Origin: Diphasiastrum complanatum
Lineage: Eukaryota; Streptophyta; Lycopodiopsida; Lycopodiales; Lycopodiaceae
Assembly: GCA_029204225.1 (NCBI GenBank)
Contig: CM055102.1
Location: forward strand, 32,360,607 to 32,424,606
Reading direction: 5' to 3'
DNA: 64,000 nt
The translations under genes and the position numbers were made by a program. Within the stretch, counting starts at the first letter, position 1. Every line of letters starts with the position of its first letter. Positions 1-11,093 of the stretch are shown here, piece after piece. The notes under the pieces are model-generated. The model worked only from the letters and a program-made list of their open reading frames with translations. It was not told the origin of the DNA and searched no databases.

Positions 1-2600
1 CCTATCAGATGGATACTACAAATCCACACCTGATTCTATGATTCAAACAGAAGAATTAACATGGTTTAACACTACATTCTGATCTTTTCTGGTTAATGAT
101 AAGCTCAATCCCCTAGCGATGCATCAAATCTAGGGACAAGCTTCTGTCAACTAACAGATCCAATGTAATCCACGTATCAAATTCTACTTTTAACATCGCG
201 ATTGACATCCAAAACTGCAGATAACTCAATGGTTACAAAGATATAAGTTATGAGTTCAACTAAATGATTTCTATTTAGGAAATCAATAACCAGTATTAAG
301 CAATTATTTACTGGGATTTACCTAAAATCCTAACTGCGAAATACATTTTCCGATCACACTTACTACCTCTGATGTCTACTCTTCTTCCCCCCTCAGAATT
401 TTCAGTCCCCTGAAAATCAATTTCAGCTAAGGTACTAAGAAGACGTATTGACACTAGTAAATGGTTGTTGTAGGAAAAAATCTGAAACAATTTCATTTCT
501 ATCCTATACCTGGGTTGAATAATTGCTATACCAAAAATCACCTACTAGTATGAAAACACTACTAGTCTTATTTTTTGAATATAATTCACCATAGGATTTA
601 ACTGGAAATGAAATTAGTGTTTTATTAATTCTTATTATTACAATTTCTTTATGGAATTACTCCATAACTGGTATTATGCAAACCTACAAAAATTTCAAAG
701 AAATTCCGATTACATAACACGAACTCATTTACTATTTAAGGTGTCCTTTTCTCTTTCACCCTTATTTTTTTTTATTTTTTTTTCAGTCACTCGAAAACTA
801 TTGCTAAGGCACGAGGAATTTTCTTAGACACAGCAAATGACGAATTATTTCCTATTCACTTCACTGGTTTTATCATTACTCCATTAAAGTTTATTATTTA
901 AGTTGTAAAAGATGAAATTACATGAATAGGAAATCCTCTAGATTTCAATACTCTCACCATATTGTTCAACCAAAACATCTTTGTTGAATAAGGTGTTTTC
1001 ATTACTATTCATTCTACTGGCGATTTCAACTTAACCACAACTTAAATTCACCTTTAATAAGTACTTTGATAAAACTTCCACTTGATTCACATCAATCAGA
1101 GACGTACAATCATAAAGTGGGTCATAACGACTTACTGATAGGAAAAAAAAAGATTTATAGAATATAGCTTAGCTCTTTAACTGGGAATAAATCTTTATTC
1201 CTAGAGTAAGAAAACATTGTTACTCAAAGCTAATAAACTGGTAATTAGACCCTTCGAATTGGAAAAAAATGTCCAACCATCCGTAGCTTTCACCGTTAAG
1301 TTACTAACCATTCCGGGGTAGTTCCATACTAGGTCCATTGCCATGCAAAACTTGGATAATTCCAAATCATCATGACATCTCCAAACCGTCATGCAGACAA
1401 CCCAAATGGCGCGCTTGCAAAAAAAAGAGTCAATTACATTTATAGCTTGAGCTAACCCTGCCATATCCTCACCATGCCAAAAAAAAAAAAAAAATTAAAG
1501 TCCTCACATAAGATTTTTTTTTTTCATAACATTAGGGAAATGAGGATGGCCCACCCCTAAAACCCTATAGTCTCTCAAACAAGAAAGGAAAAACAAAATA
1601 TAAACTGGCGGCTACAGCCGCAATGGATTGTTCGATTCATTTCCTTGCCCACAACGTCTCCCCACCAGAAAAGCATGATGCTGCCTTTGCTCCACCTCTC
1701 CATATGATTCGGATTCCATCGGGATTGTTACACCCTCCAAGAGAAACGTTACATACCCCTTTTGGTCTTTCTCATGGCTGCACTGCTTATGCACCATCCA
1801 TCGACCCTCTGCAACTCCAGGTTCCACAACAGATTAACTAAATCCCATCTGTTATCAGTCAGAATCATGGAGAGGGATCAATACAACTGCGGATCAAAAC
1901 AACGACCCCATTCTGCTTTTTGGATACTCCAACGGCCTACTGCACAGTCCGCTACAGATGTTTTCACCCATCAAACCAGTGATCTCTGCACCTAAGTGCA
2001 CCTCAGTTGTTCGACGGCCAGAAGTCTTGTAACGAAGACCAACATAAGATATCGTTGTTGAGTTTCCTAACCTCACTCTATTCCCCTTCACAGGAACACA
2101 AAGCTTCAGATAATACAGGAAAGAACGTATTGCATGTTCAATCCTGCGGTTTCCTCAATCCAAGCTGTTCTTCTACTGGGTTTCTTCAACCAAGAACCTT
2201 CCATGCTTTCACAAAACAACATAAAAACTGTTTTGCAGGGAACAATAGGTCTTGGAAGATGGAGCTTCAACTGATCCTACTTATTAATAGATAATTTCTT
2301 ATGCAAAATACATCCTATGTTTACAGACTGCAGGTTTCACCGGAGGATTAGTGTAAATAAATTTACCACCCTCAACATGCAGTTTGTCAGATTAATATAT
2401 TCTCAGCTATGATTCATTTATGCATCTGGATAAAGCAATACCCAATCAAATTATCCATAAACCAAGCTGAAACAACATGAATCCCCCATCATGACCTTCT
2501 GGATTTTTGCATGTCATTAAAACCTCTATCAAATAAGCAAAATCCTGCTAGAAGCTAACCATTCCACATCCAATAGGAAATCTCAAGCAAACCAGAGAAT
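1..2600. other. Region without a recognised gene
   Basis: AT-rich DNA with only short open frames. Minus-strand frames at 1201-1464 (87 codons) and 1612-1827 (71 codons) and a plus frame at 2007-2294 have no motif I recognise and no clear splice structure. Poly-A/T tracts lie near 767-783, 1480-1495 and 1515-1524. It may be internal sequence of the LTR element whose primer-binding site lies at 2831-2843, because that element would extend leftwards, but I see no gag or pol homology. Confidence 0.5.
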
Positions 2601-2830
2601 GGAAATGAAACAAACACCAAATAGAAGCAATATTTACAACCAAAAAAAAAAACTAGTGGAAAGGCACTCTACCACCACTTTTGGCCAACCATGCTTCATT
2701 CCAGAATTAGTGAGTCCAACACCGATTCCTCTTGAAAAAACAGCACTCCATCCGGGATATAATCCAAGTGCTTCAACTTCCAAATCGATGTAGACTTGTC
2801 TCCAACCTATCCAAGACCGCATCTTAGCCG

Positions 2831-2843
2831 GGCTCTGATACCA
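2831..2843 (-). promoter_or_regulatory. LTR-retrotransposon primer-binding site (tRNA-iMet type)
   Basis: Read on the minus strand this is TGGTATCAGAGCC, the sequence complementary to the 3' end of plant initiator-Met tRNA that primes minus-strand DNA synthesis. One base separates it from the end of the LTR at 2845, the usual arrangement. The internal part of the element would therefore run to lower coordinates. Confidence 0.8.
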
Positions 2844-2844
2844 C

Positions 2845-3406
2845 TGTGAAGACCCTAAAGGATTGCCCCTAAGATGAGGATAGGAGAACACAACAAGAGA
2901 GACTATGGAGCCAAACCGCCCAACCAATCCTAGATCAAAATTGGATCTAGCCCCCAAGCCATGCCATGTGAAGCAAGAGGAGAAGAGATAAACTGGTAAC
3001 CTAAACCCAATATGTCGACGGGAGAATCCCTACCTCATTATATAGAGAGTGATCATGAGGGGTTGGCTCAGTTGGTTAGCTTGACATCCAAAATTTCTTT
3101 GGTCTCAGGTTCGAGCCTCCCCTTGGAAACCAAGAAGCATTATATAGAGAGTAGAGTCCTGTGCATGAAACCATGCAACCCCCATGCAGGATCACATCTC
3201 TTCATGCAGTCCTCCTGCCTATATCCGTCACACAAACATGCAATACTCCATATGTCTCAATTAGAGTGTCTTGGTCCTCTCAAGGTATTGTCACAAACAG
3301 GCCTCAACATGGAATTAAATCTCAACGACCAATAATCTCGAGTACTGGAGGGCCGGTCTACCATATTAGGACTATTCCAGGTCCTTAACCGAATATGGCC
3401 ATAACA
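2845..3406 (-). repeat. LTR of a minus-strand retrotransposon
   Basis: On the minus strand the segment starts TGTTATGG and ends TCTTCACA, directly before the primer-binding site at 2831-2843. Most of it aligns with the plus-strand LTR at about 46165-46591, including the shared GGTAGGGATTCTCCCGTCGA and GATCTAGGATTGGTTGGG blocks. It is split by a SINE insertion at 3051-3137. The left border is fixed by the PBS. The right border is inferred from the TG...CA rule and from loss of similarity. Confidence 0.7.
3051..3137 (+). mobile_element. Short tRNA-derived SINE with 15-bp target duplication
   Basis: An 87-bp insert with an A-box-like TGGCTCAGTTGG (3064-3075) and a B-box-like GGTTCGAGCC (3108-3117), 44 bases apart as in a tRNA-type polymerase III promoter. 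It is flanked by perfect direct repeats CATTATATAGAGAGT at 3036-3050 and 3138-3152. The related LTR at 46.4 kb has a single copy of this site and no insert, so the two loci give filled and empty sites. No poly-A tail is visible. A degraded tRNA gene is less likely because of the target duplication. Confidence 0.78.
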
Positions 3407-3429
3407 ATTCGGCTCAATGATATTTTCCT

Positions 3430-4164
3430 CTGCATCCATAGCAACTTACCGAATGCAATACACCATCACCTCTAAGTTGATAAGCATACGCTGGTAATAG
3501 ATTTCCCTTAGGATCTTCCACAAAAAAGACTGGGAGGCTATTGTGGTCCTCCATTGAGTTTAGTGACATGCAAGACGATATAACCAAAACTTCCACCTTG
3601 TCACTGTTTGTTGAAGAAACTCGTGATTTAGATGGATCAATCCAACGTCCATCCTTTCGGGGAGCTTCTTGTCAATTGATTCTGCTTGTGAACTTTGAAC
3701 CGCTGGATCTTGCCATCGATGAACTTGTTGGTCTGCACTTTGTCCTTGTAAGAAGCGCGGATTCTTGATTGGACACTTGGTACTTGGATGATCTCCAAAG
3801 TAGAAGGTACATTCGTCCTTCTCAAAACAATTGACCTTGTGAGCATCTGCTTGAGAGCAGCCTGAACTTAAAGTGCAAGGTTCTTGGTCTTCTGCTGCAC
3901 ATGATCCGCTTGACTCTGCTCCACTTAGTTGCCTCCCATAGGTTTCCATTCTTGCTGGATCATTGTTCATTGTTGACTCTTGTTCCTCTTATTCCCCAAA
4001 CCAAATCTGATCTTTTTGGGCAGTACGGCAAAGTATTTTGCCAAGATGATCTGTTCAAGAATCGGGCAACCCTTCACTAGATGGAAGATCCAATGGGTGT
4101 ACGCTCGAATGGTTTCATCAGGGAACTTCTTTAGTTTAGATAATCCTGCAATGGCAGTCTCCAT
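3430..4164 (-). pseudogene. Retrotransposon gag remnant
   Basis: Minus-strand frames starting at 4164 read like a plant LTR-element gag. A helical stretch includes SKLKKFPDETIRAYTH and YFAVLPKKIRFGLGN. After stops and frame changes comes a damaged zinc-knuckle-like segment with DHPSTKCPIKN around 3770. Stops after 65 codons and frame shifts show it is dead. It lies upstream, on the minus strand, of the LTR at 2845-3406, so it may belong to a different insertion. Confidence 0.5.
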
Positions 4165-4379
4165 AGCTCAGCACTAGAATGTCACAAAGTAGCTGGTTGG
4201 TGGATTGCTTCAAGATCCGCACAATGATGCTGGTGTTCCGACACGAATGAGAATAGAATTAAAAATAGAAATGGATTTATCTAACAAAGATGGAGATAGA
4301 AGATGGATAGAGATGGAACAGAAGAGTGATGGATGGATGGTATGAATGGTAACGGATGTGGAGGAAACTGATATTTCTT

Positions 4380-5240
4380 GGTACTGATCGGCTTGATCTA
4401 AGGTTCATTCACTTGGTTCAGTCCAGGGATGTTGGATCTTGATGGATGTTGTGACTGCAATCTAGATTTAACAAGATTTGATCAGTTTTAGTTGGCTAAT
4501 AGTGTGATTTTAGCTCTTTTTTCTTGGTTTTTTTCATATATCTCTATGATCCTAGCTCTGGTTGGCTTGAAATTTTCACAATAGACAGATCTGAGGTAGA
4601 TCTTTCTATTGATTCTATCTATGAAGGTTACTTAGTGCAAGATTTGGTCATGCGAGGGTTCTTTGTACTGTTTTGTAGTCAAAAAACCACTTTTCTTGCA
4701 ATCTACTGGGAACGAACTCTCGCCCTCTTCACAGTAGCTGGATCTGGTGATCTAGCTTGTGTGAAGCTTGCGAAGGTTCTTTCCCAGTTGTGCGAGAGTT
4801 ATTAATGTTTGCGAAGGTTTTTAATAGAAAAAAGTCACTTTTTCCCTTACAGATCAATCAATATTGGACACTAACTCTCGCAGACTTCATCACTGATGTA
4901 AAACAATATTTTGAGGACAATGGGATGGTCTTCAAAGGTTACTTCTCAGTGGTGCAAGAGTTATTGATGTCTGCGAGGGTTCATGATCACTTTTTGCCTC
5001 ACAGAACAATCAATAATTTAAACTAACTCCCGCAGACTCTTTTGTGTTCTTGTCTCACTAAGATGAAACTTCAAAAGTCTCTGCAAAGGTTACTTACCAC
5101 AAAAACTTAAAAATTTGATGTCAACGAGGGTTCAGAATTATTTTCCCATCTTTTTTTTCATTGGGAACCCTCACAAAGGCACTTTTTTTGGGATCTAACC
5201 TTCGCAAACCTCTCTGTGTCATGGTCTCAATGAGATGGAA
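4380..5240. repeat. Island of interspersed TGCGA(A/G)GGTT motifs
   Basis: About eleven copies of a degenerate word, TGCGA(A/G)GGTT or its complement AACC(T/C)TCGCA, are scattered on both strands. Examples lie near 4651, 4767, 4809, 4874, 4969, 5123 and 5199. There is no fixed period and no open frame that explains them. The same word is dense at 43080-43440 and 50490-51310, so this is probably a piece of one dispersed repeat family, perhaps an LTR. Confidence 0.5.
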
Positions 5241-5916
5241 CTTTGAAGGGCTTTGTTTGGTGAGATGGACTGAGCCAAAGGCCTGCTTTCAACAGTTGGT
5301 GACTGTAAGCAAAGCAGATTATAAGCAGAGAATCCGATGGTTTGTAGTCAGATCCCATGGTCTGTTGGGATTATGTCCGACTATTTTGTGTGGGCAGTCT
5401 ATGAATGAAACACAGAAATGGAGAGTGCCAACGAGATGGATCAAAATGACTATTGTAGCGAATGGACAAAGCCGCAAGAATAAAGTTCTGAAAAAGAACC
5501 ACCGCTGCAGTTCTTAGCCATTCTCAGTATGAGAGACGCCGCCAGTGCACCTCCTTCTACCCCCATCGTTGGCCTAAAAATCATTAAAGACATTTGTTAG
5601 GGCTGTTTGGTCGCTATAGAAGTGGCTTCCAGATTAGACAATATGCAAAATCGTTGCCCTACAATAGGCAGAATCGTTGCACAGATCCGGAAGCTCCTTT
5701 TGCAGAAGAAGAAGCACTCGTGAAAGGCAGCAGCAGGTGGTGAAGGTAGAGGAGCTCGTGAAAGGCAGCAACAGGCGGTGAAGGTAAGGGAGCCACTTTA
5801 GATCATGCTGATACATGGTCGCTGCCATGGCTAGACGATGGATCGAGAGCAAAGAAAGAAAAAAAGAGCAAGACAGAAAGAGCGCCCCAAGGGAGAGAGA
5901 AAGAGAGATAGGAATA
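5241..5916. other. No recognised gene
   Basis: Between the motif island and the tubulin pseudogene. Short frames only. A polypyrimidine-like run lies near 5840-5910 as read on the minus strand. I see no coding similarity here; tubulin similarity stops at 5917. Confidence 0.5.
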
Positions 5917-6457
5917 GGCACGATATTGTTGGGAACCCCTTGATGCTAGAGGAGCAAACCAACCATAAAGAAATGCAAACATGGAAATGAAATAAGATTG
6001 ACAGCAAGCTTTCATAGATCTAAGTTTAGTTGTCCGAGAAATCACAGACATGTGATTGCGTTCATGGTCATAGAATAAAATGATTCAAGTCACCGAAAGT
6101 AGGAATATTAAGCTTCAAAGTTCTGAAGCAAATGTTGTAAAGTGCCTCATTGTCCAATACCATATGCTCATTTGCCGCTTTCGACCAACTGATGAACAGA
6201 AAGTGTAGCTTTATACAGTTGAACGACGAGTGTCTGAGGCCTTTGGAGATGGAGAAACTGAAAACGTTAGCATCATTTTGTTTGGATATTATTCTCTGAT
6301 CTTAAAAATCAAAAGTGTTCCCATTCCGGAACAGATACCTCTGCCAAGAGAATGACACACTTGAAAACCCTACAAACAATCACAGATTTTGACTTCTTTA
6401 GGAACCACGTCCAACACGGAATCAATCAACTCTGCCCATGTTGTGTAATGTCCCTTA

Positions 6458-6953
<496 letters not shown>

Positions 6954-7239
6954 AGCCCAATTATTTCCAGCTCCAGCTTTACCAAACACAAAGTTATCAT
7001 GCCTAAATATCTGACCATAAGGTCCAGATCGGACGCTATCCATGGTTCCAAGCTCCAAATCCATGAGCACAGACTTGGGAACATACCTTCCACCACTTAC
7101 TTCGTTAAAGTACACATTAACTCGCTCTAGTTGCAGATCTGACATTCCTTGGTAGGTTCCAATGGGATCAATGTCATGCTCATCATAGACCACCTCCCAG
7201 AACTTAGCACATGTCTGGTTACCGCATTGTCCACCCTGA

Positions 7240-7242
<3 letters not shown>

Positions 7243-7309
<67 letters not shown>
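7243..7309. repeat. Compound (TG)n(AG)n microsatellite
   Basis: About 22 TG units (7243-7286) followed by about 12 GA units (7286-7309). It begins exactly where tubulin similarity stops, at codon 6 on the minus strand. Shorter GA-rich stretches continue to about 7410. Confidence 0.95.
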
Positions 7310-7631
7310 TGGATCTTGGACACACATGGAGGATCGTGAGAGAGGGCGAGCAGGAGAGAGGTGCGTTTGAATGAGAGAGAGAGTGTGTTAGAGAGAGAGA
7401 GAGGGAGAGAGTAATATTCAAATTTGGTGAGAGGAGAGAAGTAGGGTCATGCATGTGGAGGAGAGCCATGGGGATTAATGTGCATGCATGAGACAGGATG
7501 CATACATCCACGTCCCCAAGCATGCATTTAAAAATTTAATTCAAAAAAGTGTGTGAAAGGAGGATGTATGGGTGCCCATCCCATGCATCCTCCTACTCCA
7601 TGCATAGGCACAAATGTGATACACAAATATC

Positions 7632-7651
7632 TATATATATATATATATATA
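7632..7651. repeat. (TA)n microsatellite, 20 bp
   Basis: Ten TA units in an intergenic stretch. Confidence 0.9.
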
Positions 7652-7742
7652 CACTAGTTGTGAGTGCTCGTCGTTGACGGGCAATGGCGGCCGATCTAGG
7701 TGACGGCCGATGATTTGGAAATTGAATATCTCGTTGACGAAT

Positions 7743-7800
7743 GAGCAGCGATGATTTACGAGGAAAGTCGATGGTCGTTGATGGGTGGCCGATGTATGTG
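7743..7800 (+). repeat. 58-bp direct repeat, left copy
   Basis: Starts GAGCAGCGATGATTTACGAG and contains GATGGTCGTTGATGGGTGGC. It matches 9211-9268 with about seven substitutions by eye. The pair brackets the minisatellite at 7820-8630. Confidence 0.8.
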
Positions 7801-7819
7801 TGTGTATGTACGTGGTCGT

Positions 7820-8630
7820 CCATTCGAGTCTTGAAAAAAATTCGAGACTTTGGAAATTTTGAGTTTTCGAGAATTTCAAGTCTTGGAAAGAATTGAGTCT
7901 TGGAAAAAATTCGAGTATTTGAAAAATTCAAGTCTTTCAAAAAATTCGAGTCTTGGAAAAAATTCGAGTCTTTAAAAATTTTGAGTCTTTTGAAATGTTG
8001 AGTCTTGGGATAAATTCGAGTCTTAGGAAGAATTTGAGCCTTTGCAAAAAATTGAGTCTTTGGAAGAAAGAAAAATTCGAGTCTTCAAAAAAATTTGAGT
8101 CTTTGAAAAATCGAGTATTTGGAAAAAAAAAAATCGAGCCTTTGGAAAAATCCGAGTCCTCGAAACATTCGACTCTTTGGAAGAAAAATTTTGAATTTTA
8201 GCCCGTCCATTCAAATTTTCTAAAAATTCGAATATTTCAAACAATTTGAGTTTGTCAAAAATTCGATTCTTTGAAAAAATTCGAGCCTTTTGAAAAATTC
8301 GAGTTTTTGGAAAAATTTGAGTCTGGAAAAAATTTGAGTCTTTAGAAAAAAAAAATCGAGTCTCTGAAAGAATTCGAGTCTTTTAAAAAATTCGAGTCTT
8401 CGAAAAAAAAATTCGAGTCTTTTACAAATTCGAGTTTTTGGAAAAGATTCGAGTCTTTGGAAAAAAGAAAATTCGAGTCTTTGAAAAAAAAATCGAGTCT
8501 TGGGAAGAATTCGAGTTTTTCGAAGAAATTCGAGTCTATTCAAAAATTTAAGTCTTTGGAAACATTTGATCCTTTGGAAAAATTCGAGTCTTTGGAAAAA
8601 TCTGATCTTTTGAAAAAAATTGATACACTC
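7820..8630 (+). repeat. Minisatellite of about 18 bp, AAAAATTCGAGTCTTTGG
   Basis: Roughly 800 bp made of some 40-45 degenerate head-to-tail units with consensus near AAAAATTCGAGTCTTTGG. Unit length varies from about 15 to 22 bp, mainly through the A-run. Because the unit is often a multiple of three, long spurious frames rich in RLEFF or ESLEK arise on both strands. I do not consider them genes. The array decays gradually at both ends. Confidence 0.93.
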
Positions 8631-9647
8631 CTATTTGAAAAAAATATTGAAATATATAAAAATGAGACAGCTACTTAGGATTGTGTGTTGTACCATTTTG
8701 GCTTCCCAACAAATTCCCAACATTTTGGCTTTCCAACAAACGGCAATGCAAAATCCCATAGCATTTGTTTTGTTTTGTGAACGTTGTGTGACTTCAATAA
8801 ATTCCTTGTAGCGTTGTTAATTTGGCATGCCAATGTTCAGAGGGTCTCCAGTTCTTGGAAATATCCAACCTCTTAGAAACTGAAAAATGCTACCTCATGT
8901 GATCGAAGTGGGGATAGGAGCTCTTTCAGAATCAAGTATTGGCTTGACCAACGCATTCAGAATTAAGTCTTGGTCTGCATGGATGAGTAACATACTCTGC
9001 ACTCAACTTGCTGATTTTGTTTTGTATCCCAAGCATCATCCAACAACTCGGCGATTATTTCAGCACTCAAGTCCTTACAAATAAACATTGTTTTCGTTCT
9101 CCGAACATTGCATTTAGAAGTAGAAAGGGATCGTGAAAGGGAAGATGTTCTCGCTTTGTCTCGAAGCTCACAATCCTGCGGACAAGAAACGCTTGAAATT
9201 GACAAAGGTCGAGCAGGGATGGTTTAAGAGGAAAGCCGATGGTCGTTGACGGGTGGCTGATGTATGTGGCCGAAGTACCATGGGTGGACGTTTGATCTTG
9301 GGTATCAAAAATTTACACATTTTTTGAGTCGATCTCGTATCGAAAAAAATCTGAATATGGGTATCCCAATATCGGATATTTTCAACCCAAGCCTTTTCTG
9401 ACCCACTGTAACCCTTATAAAAGAGGTCGGGTCTAACTTTTTCGACCCTGGTCATCCTTGTCAAAAATCCAACTCAAAGGAAAAAATCCGACCCTTGGTC
9501 GTGTCGAATCGGGTCTGACTTTGTAGAAATGTTAAGCAAAAAGTGTAATAATCCCTTGTCATATTCCAACAATGTCTCATAAATTTTAATACATGGAAAT
9601 TAAGTTCTAACTATCATCTAAAAAAGATGATTAGTTAAGAAGTCAAG

Positions 9648-9648
<1 letters not shown>
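8631..9648. other. No recognised gene; carries the right copy of the 58-bp repeat
   Basis: Short open frames only, such as 8887-9084 and 9168-9464. I see no protein similarity or splice pattern. The segment holds the second 58-bp repeat at 9211-9268. A stretch near 9300-9520 rich in TCGGGTC/CCGACCC words is otherwise featureless. Confidence 0.5.
9211..9268 (+). repeat. 58-bp direct repeat, right copy
   Basis: Same orientation as 7743-7800 and about 1.47 kb away. The shared core is GATGGTCGTTGA followed by GGGTGGC and GATGTATGTG. Confidence 0.8.

Positions 9649-9688
<40 letters not shown>
9649..9688. repeat. (TA)n microsatellite, 40 bp
   Basis: Twenty TA units without interruption. Confidence 0.95.
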
Positions 9689-9692
<4 letters not shown>

Positions 9693-10499
9693 TCTATTTA
9701 GTAACATTAATTCGACCGACTTGCCCAAGTTATGACTCATAGAGAAAAACCTTTCTTAAGTTCATACATTAGTATGTTGCCATGATTGATATAGGTACGT
9801 ATGGCGTCCGAAGTCAGTACATTGACTATGACATTATCATATGATAGAATGCACCATGTAATTCCTTACACACACTCATATCACTTTTATTCAGTTCGTT
9901 ATTCCAATCATCTTCGAAAAAAGTTACAAAGAAGATTTGGCATTAGCAGAGAATGTGCCACGCACCCAAATAATGTAAAGTCATGTCTGCACTCATGTGC
10001 ATATTTTTATATATAAAAAAGCCAAAGTAATTCCTCGTGAATGCCACTATTAAAAAGAGCACAAAGCTTAAAAATATATGCACATTAGTGGAATTTTGGA
10101 CATTCCAAATATCTTTTTTTGAACAACAAGACTAGCTGGCCTGGGTCAACAAACCTTGGTCAACAAATTGTAATTAGTACAATCGTATAATCACTCACCC
10201 AATTTGTTAGCAAAAAAACTTTTTCTTATTGTGTTTGTCACTGTAAAAGTATATTCCATGTAAAACCAAAGAGTCATAAACAACAAATGTGATCAGTATA
10301 TTTCAAGATGAAAGGAGTGCTCATGATACTACCCAAGTCGACTCCCATTCACTACAGTAATGTCGACACACATGATCGAGATCCCTGGAGGTAATGGTAA
10401 GACTTTGGAAATTAACCTGACAAATTGTAAGTTTGAATGTTCTTACAATACTACTTCTTTCTTGCCTAATGAAATTTTTTGTTTAATTGGCATAGTTAA
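9689..10499. other. No recognised gene
   Basis: AT-rich DNA with scattered short frames. It lies just upstream of a Gypsy protease remnant and may be decayed retroelement sequence, but no motif supports that. Confidence 0.4.
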
Positions 10500-11093
10500 A
10501 GATCAAGAAATGAGTATTTTATTGACAGTGGTTCTACTCATAATTTTATCAATTCCCGTCTTGTGCAGAAACTCAGCTTGGAAACTGAAGCCAACAATCA
10601 TAGATACAAAGTTTATCTAACTTTAGGAGCAGAGTTGGAGACTTGGAATGTAAAAGTCCCGAATCTCCCAGTGATGATACAGAGACATAGAGAATTAGTT
10701 AATTTTCATGTTTTAGACCTAGCCCGTACTATTTAATTTTGGGATATGAATAGTTATTTAGTAAATCGCCTTCTCTAATAATTGATTTTGAGAAGCATGG
10801 TCTCACTTTCAAGGAGGGTGTAAGGTAGTTACCTTATTTGGCAGTAATTTTGTACATCTGTCGGATAAGGTTTCTACATTTAATGAAATGGAAGCATTGG
10901 ACTATTCAAGTATGAAGTTTTCTCAATATTTGCTATTCCAGTTGTGGATGTTCCTGATATGTATCTAAATGGTTGTGAATTCTCAACAATTCTTAACTCA
11001 GTAAGTTTAGATCATGAACAAGCAATGAAAGAATAGATCATAAATGAATTTAGAGATGTTTTTCCATCTGAATTAAGTCATGGTTTACCACCA
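10500..11093 (+). pseudogene. Ty3/Gypsy protease and start of reverse transcriptase, remnant
   Basis: A frame with the aspartic protease signature FIDSGSTHNFIN (catalytic Asp codon at 10524) continues as SRLVQKLSLETE and LVNFHVLDL. After several stops it reaches FRDVFPSELSHGLPP (about 11047-11093), the linker at the start of Gypsy reverse transcriptase. Similarity then ends abruptly and Copia sequence begins. Without the rest of pol the piece is dead. Confidence 0.75.

Noticed and set aside
1201-1827. A host gene on the minus strand at 1.2-1.8 kb
   Set aside because: Two moderate frames exist but I recognised no domain, and the poly-A/T tracts and lack of consistent splice sites give no support.
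3051-3137. A functional tRNA gene
   Set aside because: A and B boxes are present but I see no clean cloverleaf or anticodon, and the perfect 15-bp target duplication indicates a SINE insertion.
7593-8678. Frames rich in RLEFF, KTRIF or ESLEK suggesting a repeat protein
   Set aside because: They arise from the 18-bp minisatellite on both strands in several frames, without start context or splice sites.
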